A stretch of 64,000 bases of DNA, taken from positions 124,001 through 188,000 of the forward strand of contig JAQUIJ010000009.1 of assembly GCA_028683385.1 (NCBI GenBank), written 5' to 3'. This document shows, piece after piece, positions 26,166 through 34,317 of this stretch. Below the pieces are notes generated by a model. It was not told the origin of the DNA. It ran no database searches and worked only from the letters and a program-made list of their open reading frames with translations. The stretch is from Prolixibacteraceae bacterium (GTDB taxonomy: Bacteria > Bacteroidota > Bacteroidia > Bacteroidales > Prolixibacteraceae). The position numbers and the translations under genes were made by a program. Each line of letters starts with the position of its first letter. The stretch's first letter is position 1.

Positions 26166-26301
26166 AATGTCGTATATAATATTGGTCAACTATCTTGACT
26201 CACCCCATCGCAGCTGCGATGCTCTGCCCCTCTCTACGCGTAGAGAGGGGAGAAAACTGAGCCTTAGGTCTTCGGGGTGAGTGAACTTAAAACACGACAT
26301 T
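26166..26301. repeat. nested palindromic intergenic element
   Basis: Outer arms AATGTCGT (26166-26173) and ACGACATT (26294-26301) are inverted; inside them ACTCACCCC (26198-26206) pairs with GGGGTGAGT (26274-26282). Between these lie two perfect palindromes, the 14-bp ATCGCAGCTGCGAT (26207-26220) and a 24-bp one at 26227-26250 centred on CGCG with CCCCTCTC arms. No coding frame. The nested structure suggests a dispersed non-coding repeat. Confidence 0.65.
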
Positions 26302-26336
26302 ATATTGGTTTAATTACTAAACTACGATGAACTTCT

Positions 26337-28226
26337 TTATTTCTTCTTTTTATCCAAAATCTTTTCAATTTCATCCATCACTTTATTCATAGCGGCTGTC
26401 GTTTTTTCAAATGGTTCCGAAGTGGTCATATCAATACCTGCATTTTTCAAAATTTCAATGGGATAATCGGAACCTCCGGCAGACAGAAATTTCATATAAT
26501 TTTTCAGCGCATTCTGATCGCCGCTCATCACTTTTTCGGCCAGTGAAATAGATGCTGTGAATGATGTGCTGTATTGATAAACATAGAAGGTACGGTAGAA
26601 ATGAGGGATGTAAGCCCATTCCATACTGATGTAATCATCCACCTTGCAAATGCCCTGGTCGTTTCCGTAATATTTGTCGGTAATGTCTTTGTAAATTTTG
26701 CTGAAGGTATCTCCGGTTAGCGGTTTGCCTTGCTCGGCCACTTCGTGAATTTTGAGTTCGAATTCAGCAAATTGGGTCTGGCGAAACAGCGTTCCTTTAA
26801 AATTGTCGAGCCAGCTCATCAGGAGCGAAAGTTTAACATCGTCGTCTTTTACAGTGCCAATCATGTAGTTGAAAAGCAACACTTCGTTGAACGTTGAAGC
26901 AACTTCAGCAACAAAAGTTTCATAACGGGCGAGCGGATAGGGTTGGGTTTTGTTCGAGAAATAGCTGTGCATGGTATGGCCAAGTTCGTGTGCTACCGTG
27001 CTGACATCGTTGTAGAAATTGTTGTAATTGAGTAAAATGTAGGGGTGCCCATCGTACGACGATCCGTTTGAATATGCTCCGGTGCGTTTCCCCGGTGTAG
27101 GATAAACATCAATCCAGCGTTCATCAATGGCCTTCTTTACTGTAGCTACATATTCGGCGCCCATTGGTTTTAGCGCTTCCAGAATGATTTTGGTAGCATC
27201 TTCATAACTGTATTTCAGATCCACGTCTTTCACCACCGGTGCGTATAAATCGAGGTATTTCAGGGTATCAACACCCATCATACGTTTTTTGATATTCAGG
27301 TAACGGTGAAACGAAGGCAGGCTTTTATTGACATTGGTAATGAGCGATTGATACACTTCAACCGGAATGTTATTGGGATAAAGCGAAGCCTCAAGCGATG
27401 AACTGTAGTGCCTTGCTCTGAATCGGAACAGATCAGCATTCACTTTCCCGTTTAGAGTTTCGCCAAAGGTGGCTTTAAATTTTGCATAATTGTCCCAGTA
27501 AGCTTTAAATGCAATTTCACGATCTTTCCGGTTGGCCGATCCCCTTAATTTGTTGTATTCCGAGCTGGTAAGTTTAACTTTTTCGCCGTTTGATAAAGTT
27601 ACTTCAGGACTAGGCATTTCAGCATCAGAAAAAGTGCCAAATACCGATTCCGGAACTCCTGAAATCGTACGCGAAAGTGCCATGATGCGTTCTTCAGGCT
27701 CGCTTAAGGTGTGTTTTTTAGTACGAAACATGTCTTCTAACCCTTTGCGGTAAACCTCTAATTTAGGCTCTTGTTTAATAAACCCATCGATTTTCTCCCA
27801 GTCGGCGGTTAAAATTTCGGGTTCGATAAATGCAGCCTTGGCGCCGAATTTTGAAAACAATTGTTGTAACTCCTGTTTCATCCCGGTATATTTCATGTTT
27901 CGGGTATCGAGATCCGAATTCATGCTGACGTAACTGTATAATTTCGAAGCTTCTTTGGAAATTGACGTGTTGAATTCGAGTGCCTGAAGCAGATTTCCAG
28001 ATGATTGGGTTAGCGTACCTTTAAACTTTTCAACCTGATCCAGTCGGGTTGTTATATCGCTAAACGCGGTGCGCCAGGCTTCGTCTGAAGTGAACAGGTC
28101 AGCTAAATTCCATTTGTATTTTTTAGGTATTTCCTCGCGGGTTTTCTGAGAATAACCATTCGTTGTTGCAACCAAAGTCAAAATAGTCAATACAACCAGG
28201 TGCGATCTAAGTTTAAATAATTTCAT
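26337..28226 (-). CDS. pepF: M3-family oligoendopeptidase F, exported
   Basis: Zinc peptidase that cuts oligopeptides. It is 629 residues with the PepF N-terminal domain, then the M3 catalytic core with the zinc motif VAHELGHTMHSYFS (HExxH) and a downstream Glu in the FVAEVASTFNEVL segment. Unlike the classical cytoplasmic enzyme it begins with a signal peptide (KLRSHLVVLTILTLVATTNGYSQ region, cleavage near residue 26), so it probably acts in the periplasm. It is monocistronic, with a 190-base AT-rich gap upstream and the nested palindromic repeat downstream. Confidence 0.93.
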   Translation of the reverse strand: MKLFKLRSHLVVLTILTLVATTNGYSQKTREEIPKKYKWNLADLFTSDEAWRTAFSDITTRLDQVEKFKGTLTQSSGNLLQALEFNTSISKEASKLYSYVSMNSDLDTRNMKYTGMKQELQQLFSKFGAKAAFIEPEILTADWEKIDGFIKQEPKLEVYRKGLEDMFRTKKHTLSEPEERIMALSRTISGVPESVFGTFSDAEMPSPEVTLSNGEKVKLTSSEYNKLRGSANRKDREIAFKAYWDNYAKFKATFGETLNGKVNADLFRFRARHYSSSLEASLYPNNIPVEVYQSLITNVNKSLPSFHRYLNIKKRMMGVDTLKYLDLYAPVVKDVDLKYSYEDATKIILEALKPMGAEYVATVKKAIDERWIDVYPTPGKRTGAYSNGSSYDGHPYILLNYNNFYNDVSTVAHELGHTMHSYFSNKTQPYPLARYETFVAEVASTFNEVLLFNYMIGTVKDDDVKLSLLMSWLDNFKGTLFRQTQFAEFELKIHEVAEQGKPLTGDTFSKIYKDITDKYYGNDQGICKVDDYISMEWAYIPHFYRTFYVYQYSTSFTASISLAEKVMSGDQNALKNYMKFLSAGGSDYPIEILKNAGIDMTTSEPFEKTTAAMNKVMDEIEKILDKKKK

Positions 28227-28418
28227 AGTAAAAGTTTTTTTATTTTGTAACCCAATTGGTATTCACATGCAGTATTGCATTACAAGCACAAATCGATGTT
28301 TGTTTGAAGAAAAAAAAATGTCTGAATTTAAACTTGCTTCCTGGTTTTATTGATGGAAGTTCGATCGTACAATTCTGATGAGTCTTTTTATTACTGAAAG
28401 TTAGAGCTAGATGCAGAT

Positions 28419-28790
28419 TTACTTCTTTCTTTCACCAAAGATTTTTTGTTCTTCATCAAGGGCAATGTGGTGCGCTTCAAAGTTCGAATATTCTTGATCG
28501 CGTAGATTGCATTCGACTATCTCATGAAATAATTTTTTTCTCCTTTTTTCTTCAGAAAGCGTTTCAAGCAAATAAATATCCCATCCGTCTTTTCCTCCGG
28601 TCGACTCAAAATATTCAGCTTCTTCATGGCTTTCATTTTGTTCGTGTTCTGCCAGCGTTAGCAAAAAGAGCAAAAAACTGCTTCCGTTGTAAGAAAATTC
28701 GTGGCCATTTTCCCATTTAATGTTATCTATGGTCAATAAAAGCTCATCAACCTTTATTTCCGGTTTATTGATATGTTTCAGATTTGTCAT
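28419..28790 (-). CDS. hypothetical protein, 123 residues
   Basis: An acidic soluble protein I cannot name. It has a YNGSSFLLFLLTLAEHEQNESHEEAEYF middle (hydrophobic helix then Glu-rich stretch) and ends in KLFHEIVECNLRDQEYSNFEAHHIALDEEQKIFG; the HEIVE...AHHIA spacing vaguely recalls an HExxH-type metal site but lacks the second His of the motif. No signal peptide. Isolated between pepF and the rhodanese gene, with 200-base non-coding gaps on both sides in which I see nothing else. Confidence 0.55.
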   Translation of the reverse strand: MTNLKHINKPEIKVDELLLTIDNIKWENGHEFSYNGSSFLLFLLTLAEHEQNESHEEAEYFESTGGKDGWDIYLLETLSEEKRRKKLFHEIVECNLRDQEYSNFEAHHIALDEEQKIFGERKK

Positions 28791-29000
28791 GGGTACGGAA
28801 AAGTGCGATTACATTCAAATTCATAACGAAGTTCATGGCGTTTTCTTGTTTTGGAAGTGGAAAATTACAACAAATTTTAGAAAAGTAATTCTATTTTGAT
28901 TTTGTTTGTCGACTGATTTTCAGGTTTGCTTTAGTTTTAAGTTTAATAGATGTATTTACAGCGACACATAATTTTATGTTATGACCACAATGACAGCTAA

Positions 29001-29441
29001 TTATTCAATCTCCTTATCCCATTCCCAACGAGAAATGCCACCCCAATTCATGTAACGTTTATATCCTGCTTTTTTTAGTTTTTTCGATACAATTTGTGCG
29101 TTTGCTCCTACGGTGCAATAAATAATCAAATATTGGCTTTTGGGTATTTCATTTAATCGGTTCATTACATCTCCTGCAGGAAAGGACTTAGCAGTAGGAA
29201 TATGGCCGCCTGCATATGCCTTTTCCGACCTGACATCAATAATCCAAATTGAATCGACTGGGTTGTCGGTGAGCTTTTTCAACTCCGACGGCTCAATGTA
29301 CTTTTTTAATGCTTTGCCTTGAGACCCGACTTTCCCAACATATAACGATTGTCCGGCGACAACCTGAATAAATAAAGTCAGGAAAACCAAAGAAATCAAA
29401 GAAAACTTTGAGATATGTTTTTTATTAGGTAGAGTATTCAT
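29001..29441 (-). CDS. exported single-domain rhodanese-like protein
   Basis: A 146-residue protein with a signal peptide (hydrophobic to about residue 30) and one rhodanese domain: IWIIDVRSEKAYAGGHIPTAKSFP, then the active-site loop YLIIYCTVGANA with the catalytic Cys, and GYKRYMNWGGISRWEWD. Persulfide or redox sulfur handling in the periplasm is the likely role. A full AAAGGAGG ribosome-binding site lies 5 bases before the ATG, inside the end of the upstream small membrane-protein gene, with which it forms a two-gene unit. Confidence 0.85.
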   Translation of the reverse strand: MNTLPNKKHISKFSLISLVFLTLFIQVVAGQSLYVGKVGSQGKALKKYIEPSELKKLTDNPVDSIWIIDVRSEKAYAGGHIPTAKSFPAGDVMNRLNEIPKSQYLIIYCTVGANAQIVSKKLKKAGYKRYMNWGGISRWEWDKEIE

Positions 29442-29446
29442 ATAAA

Positions 29447-29454
29447 CCTCCTTT
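29447..29454 (-). promoter_or_regulatory. strong Shine-Dalgarno before the rhodanese gene
   Basis: AAAGGAGG on the minus strand, 5 bases before the ATG at 29441. Such a complete site is unusual in Bacteroidota, where most start regions here show none, and it supports this start. Confidence 0.65.
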
Positions 29455-29624
29455 CAACTCTCTTTCGGATCCATCTTTTTTATGATTTCGCGTAACAAAT
29501 CGTTTTGTTCCTGCTTCAGAACAATGAACTTGTTGACCCAGGTATAAATCAAATAAAGGATACCAAATATGATTCCTAAATAGATGATGACAATCAGAAT
29601 CGGAAAAATTGCGAATAGACCCAT
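29454..29624 (-). CDS. 56-residue single-pass membrane protein
   Basis: Start ATG at 29622-29624 and stop TGA at 29454-29456 on the minus strand. It encodes MGLFAIFPILIVIIYLGIIF followed by a second part of the same hydrophobic stretch (to about residue 28) and a charged helical tail KQEQNDLLREIIKKMDP. This layout (N-terminal membrane helix, then an NDLLREI-type amphipathic helix) is common among small Bacteroidota membrane proteins of unknown role. The rhodanese gene follows after 12 bases, and its ribosome site overlaps this stop codon region. Confidence 0.7.
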   Translation of the reverse strand: MGLFAIFPILIVIIYLGIIFGILYLIYTWVNKFIVLKQEQNDLLREIIKKMDPKES

Positions 29625-29678
29625 GATGTTGATTTTAATATTTTGTAGTCATATAAGTTATTGTTGTTGAAGTAGTTG

Positions 29679-30362
29679 CTAATTAAAAAGCGTAATCAGC
29701 CATTGGCCGGGCTCATTAATCTGAATATCGAAAATAACATCTGTATTAGCTGATCGAAATGAATTTAAAGTACTATACGACACTTTACAGTTGAATGGGA
29801 ATTGAACATTGTCAAAGCCTTGGTCCTGTCCTAAGTTGATAAGCGTACCACTGCTTTCGGTAAATAGTAAACCAGTTACCGATCGGTTATTACCGCCATT
29901 CTGCATAAAGGAAAACATAACACGGTTTCCCGTTTTTACCTTCTGAACAGTGTACCGTTGAAGATTTTGCTTTTGAGAGATCTGATAAGGTAATGGAACT
30001 ATTTTTTTTACCAGTTTATCTTCTTTCCACATTCCAACGTAGGTAGAATCTTTACCTAGAAATTTGAAAGTAAATTTGCCATTGCCACTTCTCATTCCCT
30101 CTTTGAAATCGCCTACATAAACATCGCCGTTGGCATACAGGTACGTGCCATTCCCCTGAGGCAAGCCATCTTTAAACTTCCCTTCGTATTTGTCGGTTCC
30201 GGTGGCAATGCCATTACCATTAGCCAAACCTTTTTTACATTCTCCGGAATAGGTGGTAGCTATTTCCGGTTTCAAAACCTTGCAGTTTCCCGATTGGGAA
30301 TAGGAGAAATGAATCGTGGAAAGCATTAATAGCAGGGTGGGTAATAGGTGTTTTGGTTTCAT
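29679..30362 (-). CDS. exported MORN-repeat protein
   Basis: A 227-residue protein starting at ATG 30362 (a TTG lies two codons upstream). After a signal peptide (MKPKHLLPTLLLMLSTIHFSYS region) come about three to four MORN repeats: YSGECKKGLANGNGIA, YEGKFKDGLPQGNGTYLY, YVGDFKEGMRSGNGKFTF and YVGMWKEDKL. The C-terminal 110 residues form an unassigned beta-rich domain. MORN repeats often mediate lipid or protein contact; function here is unknown. It is followed by the 56-residue membrane protein gene 54 bases on. Confidence 0.8.
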   Translation of the reverse strand: MKPKHLLPTLLLMLSTIHFSYSQSGNCKVLKPEIATTYSGECKKGLANGNGIATGTDKYEGKFKDGLPQGNGTYLYANGDVYVGDFKEGMRSGNGKFTFKFLGKDSTYVGMWKEDKLVKKIVPLPYQISQKQNLQRYTVQKVKTGNRVMFSFMQNGGNNRSVTGLLFTESSGTLINLGQDQGFDNVQFPFNCKVSYSTLNSFRSANTDVIFDIQINEPGQWLITLFN

Positions 30363-30538
30363 GTTCAATTTGTTTAGAGTTTCTAAAGTTACAACCTTTC
30401 TCCTATATGTTCACCACCTTAAAACTCATTCTTCCCCAATACTTTTCAACAATTTATCAATTAACCAAACCCAATCGTGCTTGCCGTATCGGAGATATGC
30501 TTACTTTTAGTTTTTCAATTTTAAAAGCATAAATTTTT

Positions 30539-30601
30539 GCCACAAAGGCACAAAGACTCAACGTTTTTCAATCTGTGTTAATCCGTGTAATCTGTGGTGA
30601 A
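30539..30601. repeat. remnants of dispersed intergenic repeat text
   Basis: GCCACAAAGGCACAAAGACT (starting at 30539) and then AATCTGTGTTAATCCGTGTA (starting near 30569), continuing to about 30601, match phrases I know as recurrent intergenic repeats in many environmental bacterial genomes. They sit just before the helicase start codon. Confidence 0.5.
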
Positions 30602-30613
30602 TTACATTAAATT

Positions 30614-33600
30614 ATGTCGCAACTTAAAGTATATAAAGCCTCTGCCGGCTCCGGGAAAACTTTCCGGCTGGCCATCGAATACATGAAACTGGCGCTCACC
30701 AACGAGTCGAACTACCGGCACATTCTGGCTGTAACCTTTACCAACAAAGCTACTGCCGAGATGAAATCGCGCATCATTGGCGAATTGTATCATCTGGCCA
30801 AAGGGAAGCATTCTGTTTACATGGATGTTTTGACCCAGGAATTGAACTGGCACCCGATGCAGGTGGAGCGGCAGGCGCAATTGGTTTTGAAACGCATTTT
30901 GCACGATTATTCGCGCTTTTCTATTAGTACCATCGATAGCTTTTTTCAGCGGGTCATCAAGGCTTTCAACCGCGAACTTGGCATCAATGCGGCTTACAAT
31001 GTGGAGCTGGACGAAAAAAGCGTTTTGGAAGAGGCTGCCGACCGCATGATTCAATCGGTGGAAGACGATCCGAAACTGTTGGAATGGCTCGATGCGTTTG
31101 CTTCCGATAAAATTCGGGAAGGCAAAGGTTGGAACCTGAAAAAAGATATTTTGCGCCTCGGAAACGAGATTTACAACGAGACTTTTAAGTCGCTGAACGA
31201 TAGTTTGTACGAAAAGCTGAACGACCGCGCTTTTCTGAAAGATTACCGCGGAAAACTCAGCAAAATAATCGTTCTGTACGAAAATAAATTGAAATCGCTG
31301 GGTCAGGAAGGTTTGAATATTCTGGCGATGGAAGGCCTTTCGGTTGACGATTTTAAAGGAAAAGGCAGGGGACCGGCAGCAAGTTTTCAGAAATTGAAGG
31401 ACCTGAATTTTGATCCGTCCAATACGGTTCTGCAGGCCTCGGGCGATGCTTCGGCCTGGGTAACTGCAACAGTGAAAGAACCTGTGAAATCGCAATTGTT
31501 GGCAGTGGCCGAAACCAAAATGATGCCTAAGTTGCAGGAAGCCATTCGGCTGATCGATACCGAAAAACGCAAATATATTACTGCCAAACTCATCGTCAAT
31601 CAGTTATATACTTTGGGTATTCTGGTGGATTTGCGCAAATCGGTTAAAGAGTTGTGCCGCGAAAAGGGCATTGTGCTCATTCCCGATTCAGGGCATCTGC
31701 TTAAAGATGTGATTGCCGACTCGGAAACACCGTTCGTGTATGAAAAAACGGGATCGGTTTATTCGCATTTTATGATCGACGAGTTTCAGGATACCTCGGG
31801 TTTGCAATGGAATAACTTCCGGCCATTGATCAGCAATTCCTTGTCGGAAGGTAATCTGGGAATGGTGGTTGGCGATGTGAAGCAAGCCATTTACCGCTGG
31901 CGCAGCGGCGATTGGCGGTTACTGGCCGGCAAACTGGGCGAAAGTTTCCCGGTTTTTGGTCTTCAGAATGAAGTGTTGAGCAGTAACTGGCGCAGTCATG
32001 GCAAGGTAATTCGTTTTAACAATACGATTTTCAGATTGGTTCCCGAATTGCTTCAGCAGCACATCGAAGGTGAACTTGCAGAAGCTGAGATTGCTGAAAA
32101 TCCGGTTGGGATAACCATTCCCGAAGTGTATGCCGACAGTGTTCAGGAGGTTTCGAACAAAGAGGTATCCGATTTGGGACAGGTTCGGGTGCGGTTTCTG
32201 GAAGCGAAAAAAGAACTGACCAACGAGAATGAAAAGCTGATTCTTTCTGAATTGGTCGAATCCATCAAATCTCTTCAGGATAAAGGAGTCAAGGCGATTG
32301 AAATGGCTATTCTGGTTCGCCAGAAAAAGGAAGCCCGCCTGATTGCAGACCTGTTTCTGGAACAGAAAAGCCTTCCGGAGAACCGAAATTACAACTTTGA
32401 TATTCTTTCCGGAGAATCATTATACATCAACAATTCGGAGGTTATCAGCCTGATTATCTCTATCCTGACGGCATTTCTGAATCCGGATGACCAGGTGGTG
32501 AAAGCGCAGTTGAATTATTTGTATTACAGGAAAATAACGCCGAGGCTGAATGGGCAGAGGGAGACCGAAGACGGAAGTCCGGAGACCGGAGACCGGAAAA
32601 GAAGCTTTGGGCATGGGGCATGGGGCTTGGAGCAAACGGAGAAAGAAGATTGGAGTCAGTTGTTCGAAGCAACGCAGCCAGAGCGCGAATCAGTCGAAGG
32701 GAGACCGGAGACTGGGGACCGAAATCCGTCAGCTAAAGCAGACGGCAAAGAATATTTGTGGTCCGAAAATGAAACTTTAAACTCAGAACTCCAAACTTTG
32801 AACTCCGAACTAACTTTGTCGCAATACATTGCAAGCAAAGAGTTTGAGGAACTGGTGGCCGGAAAGCCTATTCTGGAGATTATTTACAGCATTTGCGAGA
32901 AATTCGATTTGTTTCGTCTGGCCGATGAATTGGCTTATTTACAGGCTTTTGTCGATCAGATTTCGGTGTTCGAGCGAAACCATGCTTCGGAACTGACCAG
33001 CTTCCTGAATTGGTGGGACGAAAATGGCGACCGGTTTACCATTCCGGTTTCGGACAGCATTGATGCCATTAATGTGCTGACCATTCATAAGTCGAAAGGG
33101 CTGGAATTCACCCATGTTTTTGTGCCGTTTTTCGATTGGTCGGTTCACCCGCATTCATCGCCCGAAATGGCTCCATTGCTTTGGTGTCAGCCCGATGTTG
33201 AGCCATTTAATGAGATGGAACTGGTTCCGGTGCGATTTAAATCGGATGTTGGTAAATCGATTTTTTACCGCGAATATTTTGCCGAAAAGTTTAATACTTA
33301 CATTGATAACCTGAACCTGATGTACGTGGTTTTTACGCGTGCGAAAGCTGGTTTGTACATCTGGGCATCGTTTTCGAGTAAGCTCACTACCGTTGGAGAT
33401 TTGCTGAAACTGGCTGTTGAGAAGCAAACCAGTCTGGGCTCTTGCGGATTAAATGCAGAGGAGTCGGTTCAGTTTGAAACTTCCTATGATCCTGAAAAAT
33501 TAGTGGTTGAGATTGGTGAATATTCAGCCTTGAAGGAAAAGAAAAAGGAAGAGCCAAGAATGAGAGATGTGCGACTGTCGGCTTTTGAATTTGCTGATTT

Positions 33601-34090
33601 CAGGCAATTCCTGAACATCAGGAAGCGGGGCGAAGATTTTTTTAGCAGTGAAAACAAAAAGCAAAGCGGTATCAATAAAGGAAAACTGATACACGAAATT
33701 TTATCGTTGATTGAAACAACCGGCGATTTGCAAAAGGCCATGAAACGAATCGAAACGGAAGGCAAAATCGGGTCGGGCGAAGCCGGGAAAATGATTGTAG
33801 AATTAACCGGATTGCTCAACGATCCGGAGGTGAAATCGTGGTTCGACGGAACTTTCAGGGTAGTGAATGAGCGAAGCATTTTGACCGGATCGAATGGAGT
33901 TAAGCGACCCGACCGGATCATGATTGGAGAAGATCGGGTAGTGGTGGTCGATTACAAATCGGGTGAACTGGAATCAGATAACTACAAATATCAGTTGCGA
34001 ACCTACATTCGCGAATTGAAAAACTGTGGTTTCGAAAATGTTTCAGGATTCATCTGGTACACGAAAACAAATAAAAGGGTAGCGGTATAG
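30614..34090 (+). CDS. AddA/RecB-like UvrD-family helicase-nuclease
   Basis: A 1158-residue SF1 helicase with a C-terminal RecB-type nuclease, expected to resect double-strand breaks. Helicase motifs: Walker A ASAGSGKTF near residue 10, Ia VTFTNKATAEMKSRI, II MIDEFQDTSGLQW, III VVGDVKQAIYRWR, and V/VI INVLTIHKSKGLEFTHVFVP plus YVVFTRAKAGLYIW. The nuclease motif is PDRIMIGEDRVVVVDYKSG (Asp and Asp-Tyr-Lys) followed by YKYQLRTYI. Residues about 644-735 are an in-frame low-complexity insert derived from repeats (separate entry). No AddB-type partner is adjacent: the neighbours are a MORN gene (divergent) and a DUF4293 gene. Confidence 0.9.
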   Translation: MSQLKVYKASAGSGKTFRLAIEYMKLALTNESNYRHILAVTFTNKATAEMKSRIIGELYHLAKGKHSVYMDVLTQELNWHPMQVERQAQLVLKRILHDYSRFSISTIDSFFQRVIKAFNRELGINAAYNVELDEKSVLEEAADRMIQSVEDDPKLLEWLDAFASDKIREGKGWNLKKDILRLGNEIYNETFKSLNDSLYEKLNDRAFLKDYRGKLSKIIVLYENKLKSLGQEGLNILAMEGLSVDDFKGKGRGPAASFQKLKDLNFDPSNTVLQASGDASAWVTATVKEPVKSQLLAVAETKMMPKLQEAIRLIDTEKRKYITAKLIVNQLYTLGILVDLRKSVKELCREKGIVLIPDSGHLLKDVIADSETPFVYEKTGSVYSHFMIDEFQDTSGLQWNNFRPLISNSLSEGNLGMVVGDVKQAIYRWRSGDWRLLAGKLGESFPVFGLQNEVLSSNWRSHGKVIRFNNTIFRLVPELLQQHIEGELAEAEIAENPVGITIPEVYADSVQEVSNKEVSDLGQVRVRFLEAKKELTNENEKLILSELVESIKSLQDKGVKAIEMAILVRQKKEARLIADLFLEQKSLPENRNYNFDILSGESLYINNSEVISLIISILTAFLNPDDQVVKAQLNYLYYRKITPRLNGQRETEDGSPETGDRKRSFGHGAWGLEQTEKEDWSQLFEATQPERESVEGRPETGDRNPSAKADGKEYLWSENETLNSELQTLNSELTLSQYIASKEFEELVAGKPILEIIYSICEKFDLFRLADELAYLQAFVDQISVFERNHASELTSFLNWWDENGDRFTIPVSDSIDAINVLTIHKSKGLEFTHVFVPFFDWSVHPHSSPEMAPLLWCQPDVEPFNEMELVPVRFKSDVGKSIFYREYFAEKFNTYIDNLNLMYVVFTRAKAGLYIWASFSSKLTTVGDLLKLAVEKQTSLGSCGLNAEESVQFETSYDPEKLVVEIGEYSALKEKKKEEPRMRDVRLSAFEFADFRQFLNIRKRGEDFFSSENKKQSGINKGKLIHEILSLIETTGDLQKAMKRIETEGKIGSGEAGKMIVELTGLLNDPEVKSWFDGTFRVVNERSILTGSNGVKRPDRIMIGEDRVVVVDYKSGELESDNYKYQLRTYIRELKNCGFENVSGFIWYTKTNKRVAV
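32545..32820 (+). repeat. repeat-derived insert within the helicase frame
   Basis: This segment is purine-rich and repetitive, unlike the flanks. It contains GGAGACCG units near 32580-32600 and 32700-32720, GGGCATGGGGCATGGGGC near 32608, and an ACTCAGAACTCCAAACTTTG-type tract at 32781-32800. It translates to SPETGDRKRS, GRPETGDRNPS and ETLNSELQTLNSELTLS, which have no place in the helicase fold. The 12-mer ACTCCAAACTTT is shared with intergenic DNA at 5103-5114. The frame stays open through the whole insert. Confidence 0.7.
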
Positions 34091-34096
34091 GTTTAA

Positions 34097-34247
34097 TTAA
34101 TTCTACTTTGACACATTCGAAAAATCGGGCTGTTTTTACCCTGAACCCTAAAGGGAACAGCCAGATTTTTCTCCTGGCTCCCTCTAGGGCAGGGGTAAAA
34201 CAGGAGAAAAATCGTGCAACATGTTTAGTTTGTCAAAGTAGAATTAA
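34097..34247. mobile_element. MITE-like element, 151 bp with 17-bp terminal inverted repeats
   Basis: TTAATTCTACTTTGACA (34097-34113) and TGTCAAAGTAGAATTAA (34231-34247) are exact inverted copies. The outermost TTAA at each end could be a target duplication. Inside are GATTTTTCTCCTG (34164-34176) with CAGGAGAAAAATC (34201-34213), another perfect inverted pair, GGCTGTT/AACAGCC (34128-34162) and small palindromes CCCTAAAGGG and CCCTCTAGGG. No transposase is encoded. It lies 6 bases after the helicase stop codon. Confidence 0.65.
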
Positions 34248-34317
34248 AATCAATATCAGAAAATTATTTTTGTACAACCCTTTGAAAAAAGTTTATTTTT
34301 GCACAAAAAAATAAGTT

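Noticed and set aside
30602-31495. A 297-codon minus-strand frame opposite the helicase gene
   Set aside because: Antisense to conserved helicase motifs; Phe- and Gln-rich translation typical of a shadow frame.
34097-34247. The inverted repeat after the helicase gene as a simple terminator
   Set aside because: The arms are 117 bases apart with further nested stems and no T tract, which fits a mobile repeat better.
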